Positions 51,993 through 60,058 of a DNA stretch of 64,000 bases are shown here, in pieces (positions within the stretch are counted from its first letter, which is position 1; each line of letters begins with the position of its first letter). The stretch is from the NCBI RefSeq assembly GCF_030403505.1, contig NZ_JAUEMJ010000011.1, forward strand, positions 62,001-126,000. The letters run 5' to 3'. Source of the stretch: Glycomyces tritici (GTDB taxonomy: Bacteria > Actinomycetota > Actinomycetes > Mycobacteriales > Micromonosporaceae). The position numbers and the translations under genes were made by a program. The notes under the pieces were generated by a model, which saw only the letters and a list, made by a program, of their open reading frames with translations, was not told the DNA's origin and made no database searches.

Positions 51993-52940
51993 TCAGTCCC
52001 CGACGAGCAGCGTTTCCTTGCGGGTCTGCAGCCGGACGAGACTGCGCTCGGCCTCCGCGTCCCGTTCCCCCAACGACCGAATCGTCGTCTGAACCGCATC
52101 TCGGATGGACCTGAACTGCTCAGTGGCGTTGCGGATCTGCCCGTTGCGCACTGCGTCGGTGAAGATGTTGTCGAACAGGACATCGGTGAGCCAGTTGTTC
52201 GGGATCGCGGGGACGCGGTGGCGCTGCTCGACACCGACGTCGACCAGTTCACGGCTGAACGCGTCGAGCGCCCACTGCGCGTAGGCCACGGCGCGGCCCG
52301 CCGAGTCGAGCTTGTCGTACTTGAACTGGCTGACCAGCTCGCCGCCGCCGATCAGGTCCCAGCCGGAGGCGGCACCGGCGCTGCCGAGCAGGCGCCCGAC
52401 CTCGTCGACCCATTCCAGCGCCCGCCGCCCGGCGTCGCAGGCCTCCTTGAGTTCGCGCCGCTCAGCGCTCAGGCCGGCCGCCTGGTCCGCGATCGCCTCC
52501 AGTTCGCCGCCTGCGGGCAGACCCAGCATGAGCACGGCCCGTTCCTTGTCCGCCAGCAGTTCGCGGAACCGCTCCTCCGCGGCCTCGAATTCGGCTCCGG
52601 CGGCCTCGAGCGACGCCCGGTCCTGGATCAGCCGGCGGACTCGGGCCCGCTCCTGCTCCACTCGGATCTGCGCGGCCGCCGCCTCGGCGCGCTCGATGTC
52701 CAGTCGCTCCTCCCGGGCGCCGATGACCGCGGCCCACAAGGCTTTGAACGACACGCGCTCCAGCTGATCGACGTCTTTCTGCTCGCCGGCCGCTCGCTCC
52801 TCGGCGAGCTGCAGCGCCGCTTCGGCGGAGGCCACCTGCTGCTCGGTTCGGGCCAGCACCTGCTCGTGGTGCTGCTTGCGGCGCAACAGTGCTCTCGCTT
52901 CGGCCAGTTCCTTGTTCAACTGTTCGATCGCCTGGGGCAT
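51993..52940 (-). CDS. Coiled-coil protein of unknown function
   Basis: A 315-residue soluble protein. Residues 1-160 are a long charged coiled coil (many Glu, Ala, Arg, Gln heptads); residues 190-260 form a more globular part with DLIGGGELVSQFKYDKLDSA and PNNWLTDVLFDNIFTDA; the C-terminus is helical again. No signal or membrane segment. It is reminiscent of phage-shock- or cytoskeleton-type coiled-coil proteins, but no family can be named. It is a separate unit, convergent with the XRE gene. Confidence 0.7.
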   Translation of the reverse strand: MPQAIEQLNKELAEARALLRRKQHHEQVLARTEQQVASAEAALQLAEERAAGEQKDVDQLERVSFKALWAAVIGAREERLDIERAEAAAAQIRVEQERARVRRLIQDRASLEAAGAEFEAAEERFRELLADKERAVLMLGLPAGGELEAIADQAAGLSAERRELKEACDAGRRALEWVDEVGRLLGSAGAASGWDLIGGGELVSQFKYDKLDSAGRAVAYAQWALDAFSRELVDVGVEQRHRVPAIPNNWLTDVLFDNIFTDAVRNGQIRNATEQFRSIRDAVQTTIRSLGERDAEAERSLVRLQTRKETLLVGD

Positions 52941-53272
52941 GGTTCCGATGGTATCGACGCGACCGTCCCAGCGGGGTCCGGCGGACGTGGACCCGTCATC
53001 GTGGAAACCGGCAACTAGTCAGCGGATTTCGACAACTGGATCGCAAGCTCGTGCCCTCGACACCGCGGCCCCAGGTCAAATGAACGCCATATATCGACCT
53101 ATTTACATACAGGACTGTCATGGATAAGCTGTCCCCCAGCGCCTTAACGTTCGTGAGAATTCTCGAAACCATCGCTGGCGCGACGGGTTGTGAGCGATAA
53201 CCAGACCGCGGGAGCGATCGGTGAGGTTTCCATGCCGCGCGCGACCCCCCACCTTGAAGGGAGATTCGATCG
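52941..53272. other. Divergent control region of the esterase gene with palindromes
   Basis: About 330 bases without a gene and with an AT-rich patch (53085-53130). GAGAATTCTC is a perfect palindrome at 53155-53164. GGTTGTGAGCGATAACC at 53186-53202 is a 17-bp imperfect palindrome that resembles the lac operator. Either could bind a LacI-type repressor of the esterase at 53273. Confidence 0.5.
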
Positions 53273-54613
53273 ATGAAGCGAACTTTCAGAGCCGCGCTCG
53301 CGGCGGCCCTGTCGCTGCCGCTCATCATCGGGACCTTGCTGCTGACCGCGCAACCGGCGGCGGCCGCGACGATGAACCGAGTGACGAACTTCGGGACCAA
53401 TCCGACCAACCTCAACATGTACCTGTACGTCCCCGACACGGTGGCGGCCGAGCCGGCGCTGCTCGTGCTCAACCACTACTGCGGCGGCACGGCCGGCGCC
53501 GTCTTCAACAGCATCGGGCGCGACTTCGTGGCGGCGGCCGACCGATACGGGTACATCATCGTCCTGCCCGAGGTCACCCGCCAGGAAGGCTGCTTCGACG
53601 TCGCCACCCCCGCGGCACTGACCCGCAACGGCGGCAGCGACTCCACGGGCATCATGTCGATGGTCGGCTGGGTCCGCCAGCGCTACAACGTGGACGCCGA
53701 CCGGATCGTCGTCAGCGGCTTCTCCTCCGGGGCGATGATGACGAACGTCCTCGCCGCCGAGTACCCGGACGTGTTCTCCGCGGCCTCGTCGTTCTCCGGC
53801 GTGGCGGCCGGCTGCTTCGCCACGAACAACGGGTCCCTGTGGAACAGCCAGTGCTCCGGCGGGAACCTCATCAAGACACCGCAGCAGTGGGGCGACCAGG
53901 TGCGCGCCATGTACCCCGGATACGCCGGCGAGTACCCGCGGATGCAGGTATGGCACGGCACCGAGGACGACATCCTGCGGTACCCGAACTTCGGCGAGCA
54001 GATCAAAGAGTGGACCAACCTCAACGGCCTGAACCAGACCCCGTCGTCCACCGAGAACCTCGCCGGCGGCTGGGTGCGGACCCGGTACGGCGCCACCGGA
54101 ACCCAAGCCACGGTCGAAGGCATGAGCATCGCGGGCTACGGCCATTCGCTGCCGCTCACGGGCATGTTCGCCAACGCCATCGCCTTCCTCGGCCTCGACG
54201 GCGGCGCCCCGGGCGGCGGCTCGGGCACCTTGCGCTCGGCCGCTTCGAACAAGTGCCTGGACGTGCCGAACCAGTCGACGGCCAACGGCGCGCGAACGCA
54301 GATCTGGGACTGCTGGACCGGCGCGAACCAGCAGTGGACGGCGACCGCCGCAGGCGAGTTGTCCGTCTACTCGGGCGGGAACCGGAAGTGCCTCGACGCC
54401 TCCGGCAACGGCAGTGCCAACGGCACGCCGGTCATCATCTGGTCCTGCCATGGCGGGGCGAACCAGAAGTGGAACCGGAACGCGAACGGCAGCATCACGA
54501 ATGCCGCGAGCGGACTCTGCCTCGACGTCACCGGCGCCGGTACCGCCAACGGCGCCCTCGTACAGCTCTGGACCTGCAATGGCCAGAGCAACCAGCGCTG
54601 GACTGCCGGGTAG
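53273..54613 (+). CDS. Secreted CE1/PHB-depolymerase-type esterase with ricin domain
   Basis: A 446-residue exported enzyme. The signal peptide ends near residue 34 (PAAAA). The alpha/beta-hydrolase domain (about 35-310) belongs to the group containing acetylxylan and feruloyl esterases and PHB depolymerases; the nucleophile Ser is in SGFSSGAMM (about residue 160), the acid in WHGTEDD, the His in GYGHSLP. A ricin-type beta-trefoil (about 322-446) with QQW, QKW and QRW motifs binds the polymer. GAAGGGAG precedes the ATG. It most likely deacetylates xylan. Confidence 0.85.
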   Translation: MKRTFRAALAAALSLPLIIGTLLLTAQPAAAATMNRVTNFGTNPTNLNMYLYVPDTVAAEPALLVLNHYCGGTAGAVFNSIGRDFVAAADRYGYIIVLPEVTRQEGCFDVATPAALTRNGGSDSTGIMSMVGWVRQRYNVDADRIVVSGFSSGAMMTNVLAAEYPDVFSAASSFSGVAAGCFATNNGSLWNSQCSGGNLIKTPQQWGDQVRAMYPGYAGEYPRMQVWHGTEDDILRYPNFGEQIKEWTNLNGLNQTPSSTENLAGGWVRTRYGATGTQATVEGMSIAGYGHSLPLTGMFANAIAFLGLDGGAPGGGSGTLRSAASNKCLDVPNQSTANGARTQIWDCWTGANQQWTATAAGELSVYSGGNRKCLDASGNGSANGTPVIIWSCHGGANQKWNRNANGSITNAASGLCLDVTGAGTANGALVQLWTCNGQSNQRWTAG

Positions 54614-54628
54614 TCGCAGCGCGCAGCG

Positions 54629-54657
54629 GAGGCCCCGGCGAGCGTCGCCGGGGCCTC
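54629..54657 (+). terminator. Terminator of the esterase gene
   Basis: GAGGCCCCGGCGA (54629-54641) and TCGCCGGGGCCTC (54645-54657) form a perfect 13-bp stem with a 3-base loop, followed by TGTTGCCGTT. Confidence 0.85.
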
Positions 54658-54753
54658 TGTTGCCGTTGCGGCTTATTGCGGTCTGTTTCGTCGGTTGCGG
54701 GGCCGTTGCCGGACGCCGACTGCGCGGGCGTTCGGCGACAGCGGGTCGGCCCT

Positions 54754-55014
54754 TTATTCGAGCTTCTCGAACCAGAACTCGTGCTTGAGGAACGAGGTGT
54801 CGTACTCGTGCCCCGGGTAGGGCGGGATCAGCTGCGAGGCCTGGAACAGCCGCCAGCCGTCGCGCAGCGCCTCGACGCCGGTCTCGTACGGCGGGTCGTC
54901 GCTGTCGCCGGTGGTCGGGTCGGTTTTGCCGGTGCCGTCGTAGTTGGCCCAGGCGAGGACGTGCGAGTCGAGTCCGGAGGTGTTCAAGTAGAGGACGAGG
55001 ACTTGCTGCTTCAT
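54754..55014 (-). CDS. 86-residue protein coupled to the PhyH gene
   Basis: A small acidic protein with a hydrophobic N-terminus (KQQVLVLYLNTSGLDSHVLAW) that fits a beta strand rather than a membrane span, then YETGVEALRDGWRLFQAS and PPYPGHEYDTSFLKHEFWFE. Its ATG shares one base with the PhyH stop (TGATG), so the two are translated together. It may be a partner or assembly factor of the dioxygenase. No family was recognised. Confidence 0.65.
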   Translation of the reverse strand: MKQQVLVLYLNTSGLDSHVLAWANYDGTGKTDPTTGDSDDPPYETGVEALRDGWRLFQASQLIPPYPGHEYDTSFLKHEFWFEKLE

Positions 55015-55826
55015 CAGACCCTCCCGGGGCGGTTGGCGACACGGGTCGCCCAGTAGTCGATGTCGAAGGCGGGGTTGTTGGTGAGCGCCCGCCACATCCT
55101 GATCCGGTTGTAGATCTCCAGGCGCGACGTGGCGTGCTCGCTCCAGGGGTGGTAGGTCGAGAGTTCGGCCGACACCTTCGGATCGTCCAGGTCGGACACG
55201 TCCCAGGTGCGCACCTGCGGCACTGTGGGGTTGAACCGGATCTTGTACATGTAGCGGCGGATGTCGGAGTCGTTGCGGCGTCCGCCGTGCCAGATGCCGT
55301 GGTGAAGCAGGACCACGGTGCCCGGCGGGCAGGTGAGGCGGGTCTGGCCGCGCAGGTTCTGGTAGCGGCCGGTGTCGGACTCGTTGGTGCGGCGCAGGTG
55401 CGAGCCCGGAACCGAGAGCGTCCCGCCCATGTCGGCCCTGACCTCCTGCGGGTAGTACATGAGCTGCACGTCGAACGCGTCGATCCGCGTGTCGATGATC
55501 GCGTCCCCGTGGAGCGGCTGCGCGCTGCCCTCGTTCGGCTCGCGGATGTGGGTGTGGTGGTGGTCGACGGTGGGGTCGGGTCCGACGAGGCTCTGGAGCG
55601 CCCCGGCCACGGTCGGGATCTCCAAGAGCGCCCGGGAGATCGAGCCCTCGGGGAAGGCCTGCTTCACCGGAGTGCCGTAGTCGACGTGCGGTTGCTGGCC
55701 GGCGTCGAACTCGGGGATGGCCCGCTCGTTGAGTTCGGCCGGCACGACCCCGTCCATACGGTGGTACCCGTTGGCGACGAACCGCGCCATCTCCACGGAT
55801 GACAGTAGGTGCTGAGTGGTTGTCAT
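55014..55826 (-). CDS. PhyH-family Fe(II)/2-oxoglutarate dioxygenase
   Basis: A 270-residue member of the phytanoyl-CoA dioxygenase family. The iron ligands are His106 and Asp108 (LHGDAI) and a distal His near 180 (HHGIWHGG); a following Arg can bind 2-oxoglutarate. Bacterial members hydroxylate many small molecules, so the substrate is open. No ribosome binding site is evident. Direct repeats at 55870-55901 and a decayed AraC gene beyond them indicate former AraC-type control. Confidence 0.85.
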   Translation of the reverse strand: MTTTQHLLSSVEMARFVANGYHRMDGVVPAELNERAIPEFDAGQQPHVDYGTPVKQAFPEGSISRALLEIPTVAGALQSLVGPDPTVDHHHTHIREPNEGSAQPLHGDAIIDTRIDAFDVQLMYYPQEVRADMGGTLSVPGSHLRRTNESDTGRYQNLRGQTRLTCPPGTVVLLHHGIWHGGRRNDSDIRRYMYKIRFNPTVPQVRTWDVSDLDDPKVSAELSTYHPWSEHATSRLEIYNRIRMWRALTNNPAFDIDYWATRVANRPGRV

Positions 55827-55869
55827 ACGACGAGACTAAGCGGAAATCTGCCTTCTGTAATTGGAAGAA

Positions 55870-55901
55870 TTCACTGTTCAGTGGTTGATTTTCACTGTTA
55901 A
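55870..55901. promoter_or_regulatory. AraC-type direct-repeat operator
   Basis: TTCACTGTTCA (55870-55880) and TTCACTGTTAA (55891-55901) are direct repeats 21 bp apart, two helical turns, as bound by AraC-type proteins. The first copy also contains the dyad CACTG-TT-CAGTG. They lie 44 bases upstream of the PhyH start. Confidence 0.6.
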
Positions 55902-56102
55902 ATCGACACGGGTTGTCGTTGGCGGCCTTCCGAGGATTGCGGTTGCCGACAATGGGCCGTTTATGACAGGGCGCCCATAAGGGATGAATGGCCCAGGCGA
56001 GTAATCTTCCCGCTCCGACCGCGATCGGGCTCGCCCTCTCGCCGGCGGGCATGCCCTCGGCGAGCCGGGCGGTCCACGCCAGAAACGCCCCTCGGTCAGG
56101 AC

Positions 56103-56258
56103 GCCGGGCCCGCCGGTCCGTCGCTCGACGAGATGCTGTGGCAGACCATCACGACCGTCGCCGACGCCCCGATTCCCGATCTCCAGACGTTCAACAAGGC
56201 CTGCCACCGCGAATTCGGCGCCTCGCCGCGCACCCTCCGGGGCAGCTCCCGCCATTGA
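56103..56258 (+). pseudogene. 3' remnant of an AraC-family regulator
   Basis: In the frame ending at the TGA 56256-56258 the sequence reads IPDLQTFNKACHREFGASPR followed by TLRGSSRH, the second helix-turn-helix of an AraC protein. The upstream part of the frame (to about 55983) is arginine- and proline-rich filler without the effector domain or the first helix-turn-helix, so the gene is broken. It is divergent from PhyH and next to an AraC-type operator. Confidence 0.55.
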
Positions 56259-56310
56259 CCGTGCACGCCACCGGGACTCGCCGTGCGCAGCGGCACCCGC
56301 CGAGCGTGAC

Positions 56311-56354
56311 GCGACGGGGGCCGGCAGCAATCCCCCCTGCCTGGCCCCCGTCGC
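56311..56354. terminator. Large hairpin downstream of the CotH gene
   Basis: GCGACGGGGGCC (56311-56322) pairs with GGCCCCCGTCGC (56343-56354); inside it GGCAG pairs with CTGCC. It lies just after the CotH stop at 56368 and after the AraC remnant and can end transcription in both directions. Confidence 0.75.
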
Positions 56355-56367
56355 GCCGGATCATCCC

Positions 56368-57981
56368 TCAGCTTGCATCGAGTTGTACTGCCAGGAACTC
56401 CTCGCGCTGCTGGATGACCGTCTTGAGCGACTCCGCCGACGCCGCCACATCGGCGGCGCCGTTGAGCTCAGCAGCCGCCGCCGCGGTCTCGACCGCTTCC
56501 TCGGCCGCACCACTGGCATAGATCCGTTCATAGAGGTCGTTATAGGCCTCCATGTAGACCTCCTGGAACGCCTCGGAGTCGAGGAACCGCTGCTTGAAAT
56601 CGCCCGCGCCGGCGGACATCCCGCCGCCCATCCCCTCGGGCATGCCGCCGCCTTCGGGCATCTCCATGCCCTCCGGCATCTCCATCCCCTCAGGCATCTC
56701 CATCCCCTCAGGCATCTCCATCCCCTCAGGCATCTCCATCCCCTCAGGCATCTCCATCCCCTCAGGCATCTCCATCCCCTCAGGCATCTCGCCCATGCCG
56801 CCACCGCCGCCCATGATGGACCCGGACTCGCCGGGCGCCAGTTCGGCGTTGGTCAGTGACAGGTCGAGGTCCCAGGTGATGACCGAGATCAGACCGGTGT
56901 CGTAGTCGTACCAGAGGTAGTAGTTGCTACCGGGCCCTGCCATGTCGTCAGTGTTGACGATCAGGTTCTGCAGCGCCGTGTAGTTCGCGAACGATGCGAC
57001 GTCGACCCAATCGGCGAGCTCGGCGTCGAAGGTCGCGTCGTCGGCCGATTCCAGCCACTCCAGGAAGTCGATGAGCGGCTGCACATCCGCCGACCCCTCC
57101 ATGGTGACCTGTTTGAAATCGTCCTCGTACTCGCTGGGATCCTGGCCCTGGTAGGCGAACTGCCCCCCGGCCCGTCCCTTGTAGAGCACTCCTTCGCTCG
57201 CGCCGTACTCCTCGTCGGCCCAGGTCACGTCCATGGCGTCCACGACCCTGCGGGTCACCGCTGCAGATCCGTTGACCGAGACCTTCGAATAGGTCCAGTC
57301 GTAGCTCGGCTCGCCACTGGCCTCGATCAGCTCGAGCGCGACCGACTCGGTCAGGGTCGAACCGCCCATCCCCGAGTCGACGCGCAGCGTGATCTGCTGG
57401 TTGCCCTGGTAGACCTGGCCTTCGACGAACTTGGAGAAGTCCACCAGCCACGGCAGCGACTCCGGGTCCTCGAAGCTCAGCGAACTGCCCATGCCGCCGA
57501 AGCCGCCCTCGCCGCCGGGCATCTCCATGCCCTCCGGCATCTCCATGCCTTCGGGCATCTCCATGTTCTCGGGCATCTCCTGGCCGCCGACGGTGATCTC
57601 GCCCCCGAGGCTCGCCAGAGTCGAGTTGCCCTTCAGGCGGATGCCCACGTCGTTGATCGTGACGCCGTCGATGGTGATGTCGGCCTTGACCCACTCCTTC
57701 TCACCGGAGTCCTGGAACGTCTCGATCATCTTCTCGTAGTCGTCCTCGCTGTACTCGAGGCTGATCTCATGCGCCACCGTCGTGTCGAACAGGTCCGCAG
57801 TGCCCTGCACGTCGTTGGTGACGACGAACCCCTCGTTCGCGTCCGAGGTCACGACCGCGCTGACGCGGATCGTGCCGACCGCCAGCACCAGGACCGCGAC
57901 CAGGCCGATCGACCCGGCGATGAGCTTCCAGTAGTGCCGGACGCTCACCGGGATCCGGTGCCGCAGTGCCTTGGCGTTCAT
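56368..57981 (-). CDS. CotH-family protein kinase-like protein with MPEGME repeats
   Basis: A 537-residue membrane-anchored extracytoplasmic protein. One membrane anchor is at about 19-40. The CotH-type region (about 65-400) has the pattern VGIRLKGNSTL, LLY-type KGRAGGQF and NTDDMAGPGSNYYLWYD followed by the metal-binding WDLDLS. Two low-complexity segments of M-P-E-G-M-E units interrupt it: a short one near 136-155 and a long one (seven to eight units) near 400-447. It is the last gene of the VTC-DUF4956-CotH operon (2 bases after DUF4956), a conserved trio in actinobacteria. Confidence 0.85.
   Translation of the reverse strand: MNAKALRHRIPVSVRHYWKLIAGSIGLVAVLVLAVGTIRVSAVVTSDANEGFVVTNDVQGTADLFDTTVAHEISLEYSEDDYEKMIETFQDSGEKEWVKADITIDGVTINDVGIRLKGNSTLASLGGEITVGGQEMPENMEMPEGMEMPEGMEMPGGEGGFGGMGSSLSFEDPESLPWLVDFSKFVEGQVYQGNQQITLRVDSGMGGSTLTESVALELIEASGEPSYDWTYSKVSVNGSAAVTRRVVDAMDVTWADEEYGASEGVLYKGRAGGQFAYQGQDPSEYEDDFKQVTMEGSADVQPLIDFLEWLESADDATFDAELADWVDVASFANYTALQNLIVNTDDMAGPGSNYYLWYDYDTGLISVITWDLDLSLTNAELAPGESGSIMGGGGGMGEMPEGMEMPEGMEMPEGMEMPEGMEMPEGMEMPEGMEMPEGMEMPEGGGMPEGMGGGMSAGAGDFKQRFLDSEAFQEVYMEAYNDLYERIYASGAAEEAVETAAAAAELNGAADVAASAESLKTVIQQREEFLAVQLDAS
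56657..56782. repeat. Seven tandem 18-bp repeats inside the CotH gene
   Basis: The unit GGCATCTCCATCCCCTCA is repeated head to tail: one diverged copy at 56657-56674 and six identical copies at 56675-56782, with a partial unit after. It encodes MPEGME in frame. Identity between copies means recent expansion, so copy number may vary between strains. Confidence 0.9.
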
Positions 57982-57983
57982 GG

Positions 57984-58667
57984 CTACAGGTCCGTCTGGT
58001 CGTAGCCGGTCAGCACCGTCACCTGCTGGCCTTGCGTGACGTCGCGCAGTTCGGCGAGCAGGTCGGCGGGTTTCTTGCCGGACTTGAGCTTGACGGTGAA
58101 CGTCATCTCCGTCAGAGCGCCGCCTCTGATCGTCTCCATGCTCACCTGCTCGTACTCGTCGGTGTGGCGGATCAGGACGTCGTCGACCTCGCCGGACAGG
58201 TCCTCGTGCGCCGGCACCTGCACCTTGACGACCTGGCGCTCGACGCTGTGCGCGAACCAGTTGAAGCGGTGCATGATGAGCAGCACCAGGCAGATCACGG
58301 CGGTCGCGATGATCGCCAGCAGGTAGAACCGGGTGCCGCAGGCCATGCCCACGCCCATCACCAGGAAGATGTACCCGACGTCGCGGGTTTCCTTGAGCGC
58401 GTTGCGGAACCGGATGATCGAGAGTGCGCCGACGAGCGCGAACGCGCGGGCGACGTTCGAGCCGACGATGAGCATGATCATCGCGATGATCATGCCCATG
58501 ATGATCAGGGTCTGCACATAGGACTGGCTGTAGGAGACGTTGCGGTGGGTCCGGCGGTACACCAGCGAGATCACGCAGCTGAGCACGAACGAGAGCGATA
58601 GCGAGATCGCGATGTCGGCGACGCTGAACTCACCCGAGAGGTCGGTGAAGTTGGTCAGGAAATCCAT
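57984..58667 (-). CDS. DUF4956 membrane protein
   Basis: A 227-residue protein of the DUF4956 family. Four hydrophobic segments lie in 20-135, including FALVGALSIIRFRNALKETRD, the family hallmark, and the C-terminal 85 residues are a cytosolic domain. The family is almost always encoded with VTC-domain and CotH proteins, as here. Function is not established; a role in membrane-associated polyphosphate or spore/cell-surface phosphorylation is inferred from neighbours only. Confidence 0.88.
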   Translation of the reverse strand: MDFLTNFTDLSGEFSVADIAISLSLSFVLSCVISLVYRRTHRNVSYSQSYVQTLIIMGMIIAMIMLIVGSNVARAFALVGALSIIRFRNALKETRDVGYIFLVMGVGMACGTRFYLLAIIATAVICLVLLIMHRFNWFAHSVERQVVKVQVPAHEDLSGEVDDVLIRHTDEYEQVSMETIRGGALTEMTFTVKLKSGKKPADLLAELRDVTQGQQVTVLTGYDQTDL

Positions 58668-58710
58668 CTGGACGGCTGCTTTCCGCAGTTAGTGGGCGAT
58701 GCCCGATCGG

Positions 58711-59568
58711 TTACTGGACAATGGAGACCGCCGGTGCGCCGGCGCCCTCCGGCTTGGCGTGGACGGCGAAGTCGTCCTCGACGGGGACGTGGAACACCGA
58801 GCGCGGCGCCTGGCCGAACGCCTCGATGCTCTGGCAGTACTTGGAGACGCGGACGACCGCCATGCCCAGACGGGCCGAGAGGTCGGTGATCCAGTACGGG
58901 ACCCGCTCGTTGGCCTTGACCTCCACGACCGCCCTCGCGGGCGGGATGATCAGCCGGTTCTCGACCTCGGCGCCCAGGTGGAAGTCACGGTCGCGGCCGC
59001 GCACCCGGTGGTCGATCGTCACCCGCAGTCCCAGGTCGGCGTCGTAGCCCAGGTATGCCTCGCGGTTGTAGGCGGTGATCGCGGTCGGACGCAGCCCGTG
59101 CCCCTCGACCAGCCCGAGGACCTCTTCGAGGAACGGCCCCTGCTCCGGTTCGTGCTCGATGAGGACCCGCTCGTCGCAGAGCCTGCGGGCCAGCAGGTAC
59201 GGGACCTTGACCCGGCGCTTCTGGGTCACCCGGTTGACCCGCTGCTTGATCTCGACGTACACCGGGGTCTCGTCGGTGAGCTCGTGCCGCTCGCCGTAGG
59301 CGCGGACGCGGAGCTTCCGGCGGAAGTGCAGACCCTCGATCTTCTCCCAGTAGTACCGCAGGGACTTCGAGTCGTAGTACAGGCTGGTCACCGGGTAGCC
59401 GCCGCGCACGGTGTACGGGTCGGCCTCCATGCGCGCCCGCAGCTCCTCGCGCAGCCTGGGTACCTGGTCGTACGCGAGCAGGTACTTGATCTCGAACCGG
59501 TTGAACGAATGCAGCGCACTTGCGGTGCGGCGCAGGTGCGCGGCTTCTCCTCCGCTGAGTTGGCTCAT
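58711..59568 (-). CDS. VTC-domain protein (polyphosphate polymerase-like)
   Basis: A 285-residue protein with the VTC catalytic-tunnel fold. Basic and acidic strands typical of the tunnel are seen: RFEIKYLL, YPVTSLYYDS, HFRRKLRVRAYG, VYVEIKQR, VTIDHRV and VVEVKANERVPYW, with many lysines and arginines pointing inward. In yeast this domain makes polyphosphate from ATP. AAGGAG precedes ATG 59568. It is the first gene of the operon and has PHO-box-like repeats upstream. Confidence 0.88.
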   Translation of the reverse strand: MSQLSGGEAAHLRRTASALHSFNRFEIKYLLAYDQVPRLREELRARMEADPYTVRGGYPVTSLYYDSKSLRYYWEKIEGLHFRRKLRVRAYGERHELTDETPVYVEIKQRVNRVTQKRRVKVPYLLARRLCDERVLIEHEPEQGPFLEEVLGLVEGHGLRPTAITAYNREAYLGYDADLGLRVTIDHRVRGRDRDFHLGAEVENRLIIPPARAVVEVKANERVPYWITDLSARLGMAVVRVSKYCQSIEAFGQAPRSVFHVPVEDDFAVHAKPEGAGAPAVSIVQ

Positions 59569-59620
59569 CAACGCTCCTTGAATGCTTGGGAACGTTGACG
59601 AGTCAACCTGGCGAAGGTTT

Positions 59621-59653
59621 TAGTGAACTCATGGTGAACTCAAAGTTGACTCA
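59621..59653 (-). promoter_or_regulatory. Three 11-bp direct repeats resembling a PHO box
   Basis: On the plus strand TAGTGAACTCA, TGGTGAACTCA and AAGTTGACTCA follow each other without gaps. Read toward the VTC gene they are GTTCAC-type units at 11-bp period, the arrangement bound by actinobacterial PhoP (GTTCACC units). Control by phosphate limitation would fit a polyphosphate enzyme. Another OmpR-type response regulator is possible. A further dyad GTTGAC-GA-GTCAAC is at 59594-59607. Confidence 0.6.
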
Positions 59654-59926
59654 GAGAAACGCCCATATCAGAAATAGCCATGCGGAAGGGATGACGCTAC
59701 GTAGTCCTTCCGAACGGAAGTGCGCTACGCCGACGACTAGCAGCAGAGCCAGCTGTTGACCAGCAGCGAAGGTGATGGTTTGCATGGTGTGGATGCTGCC
59801 GCCAACACGCCGCGGTTCGTCGTCGATGAGGTGGTTGGTAACGCTGCCGACTCCGGCGATCGTTGCGACGGCAAAGGTGTTGAGGAGGAATCTGGACCGT
59901 GAAGGCCGTGCTGAGGACAATCCCAT
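59651..59926 (-). CDS. Possible small membrane protein
   Basis: A frame of about 91 residues (ATG 59926, or 59935 with three more residues) with hydrophobic segments FLLNTFAVATIAGVGSVT, QTITFAAGQQLALLLVVGVA and PSAWLFLIWAFL. No family and no ribosome binding site. Its stop lies inside the PHO-box-like repeats. Codon bias is weaker than in its neighbours, so it may be spurious. Confidence 0.35.
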   Translation of the reverse strand: MGLSSARPSRSRFLLNTFAVATIAGVGSVTNHLIDDEPRRVGGSIHTMQTITFAAGQQLALLLVVGVAHFRSEGLRSVIPSAWLFLIWAFL

Positions 59927-60058
59927 ATGGGGCATGGTCGGCCCCGTCCCTCGATGCGGCCTCAATCCGACCTCAAAGCCGACTCGGAATCGGACTGCGA
60001 GCTGATCTTGAGCGGACTTCGAGCCGTTCTCGATTTCCAGGGCGAACAGTATGCCGGT

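Noticed and set aside
53186..53202. Vector-derived lac operator
   Set aside because: It differs from the lac operator by a base deletion and flanking changes and is embedded in native actinobacterial sequence, so it is treated as a natural LacI-type site.
56657..56782. CRISPR array
   Set aside because: The 18-bp units are directly adjacent without spacers and are in frame inside a coding gene.
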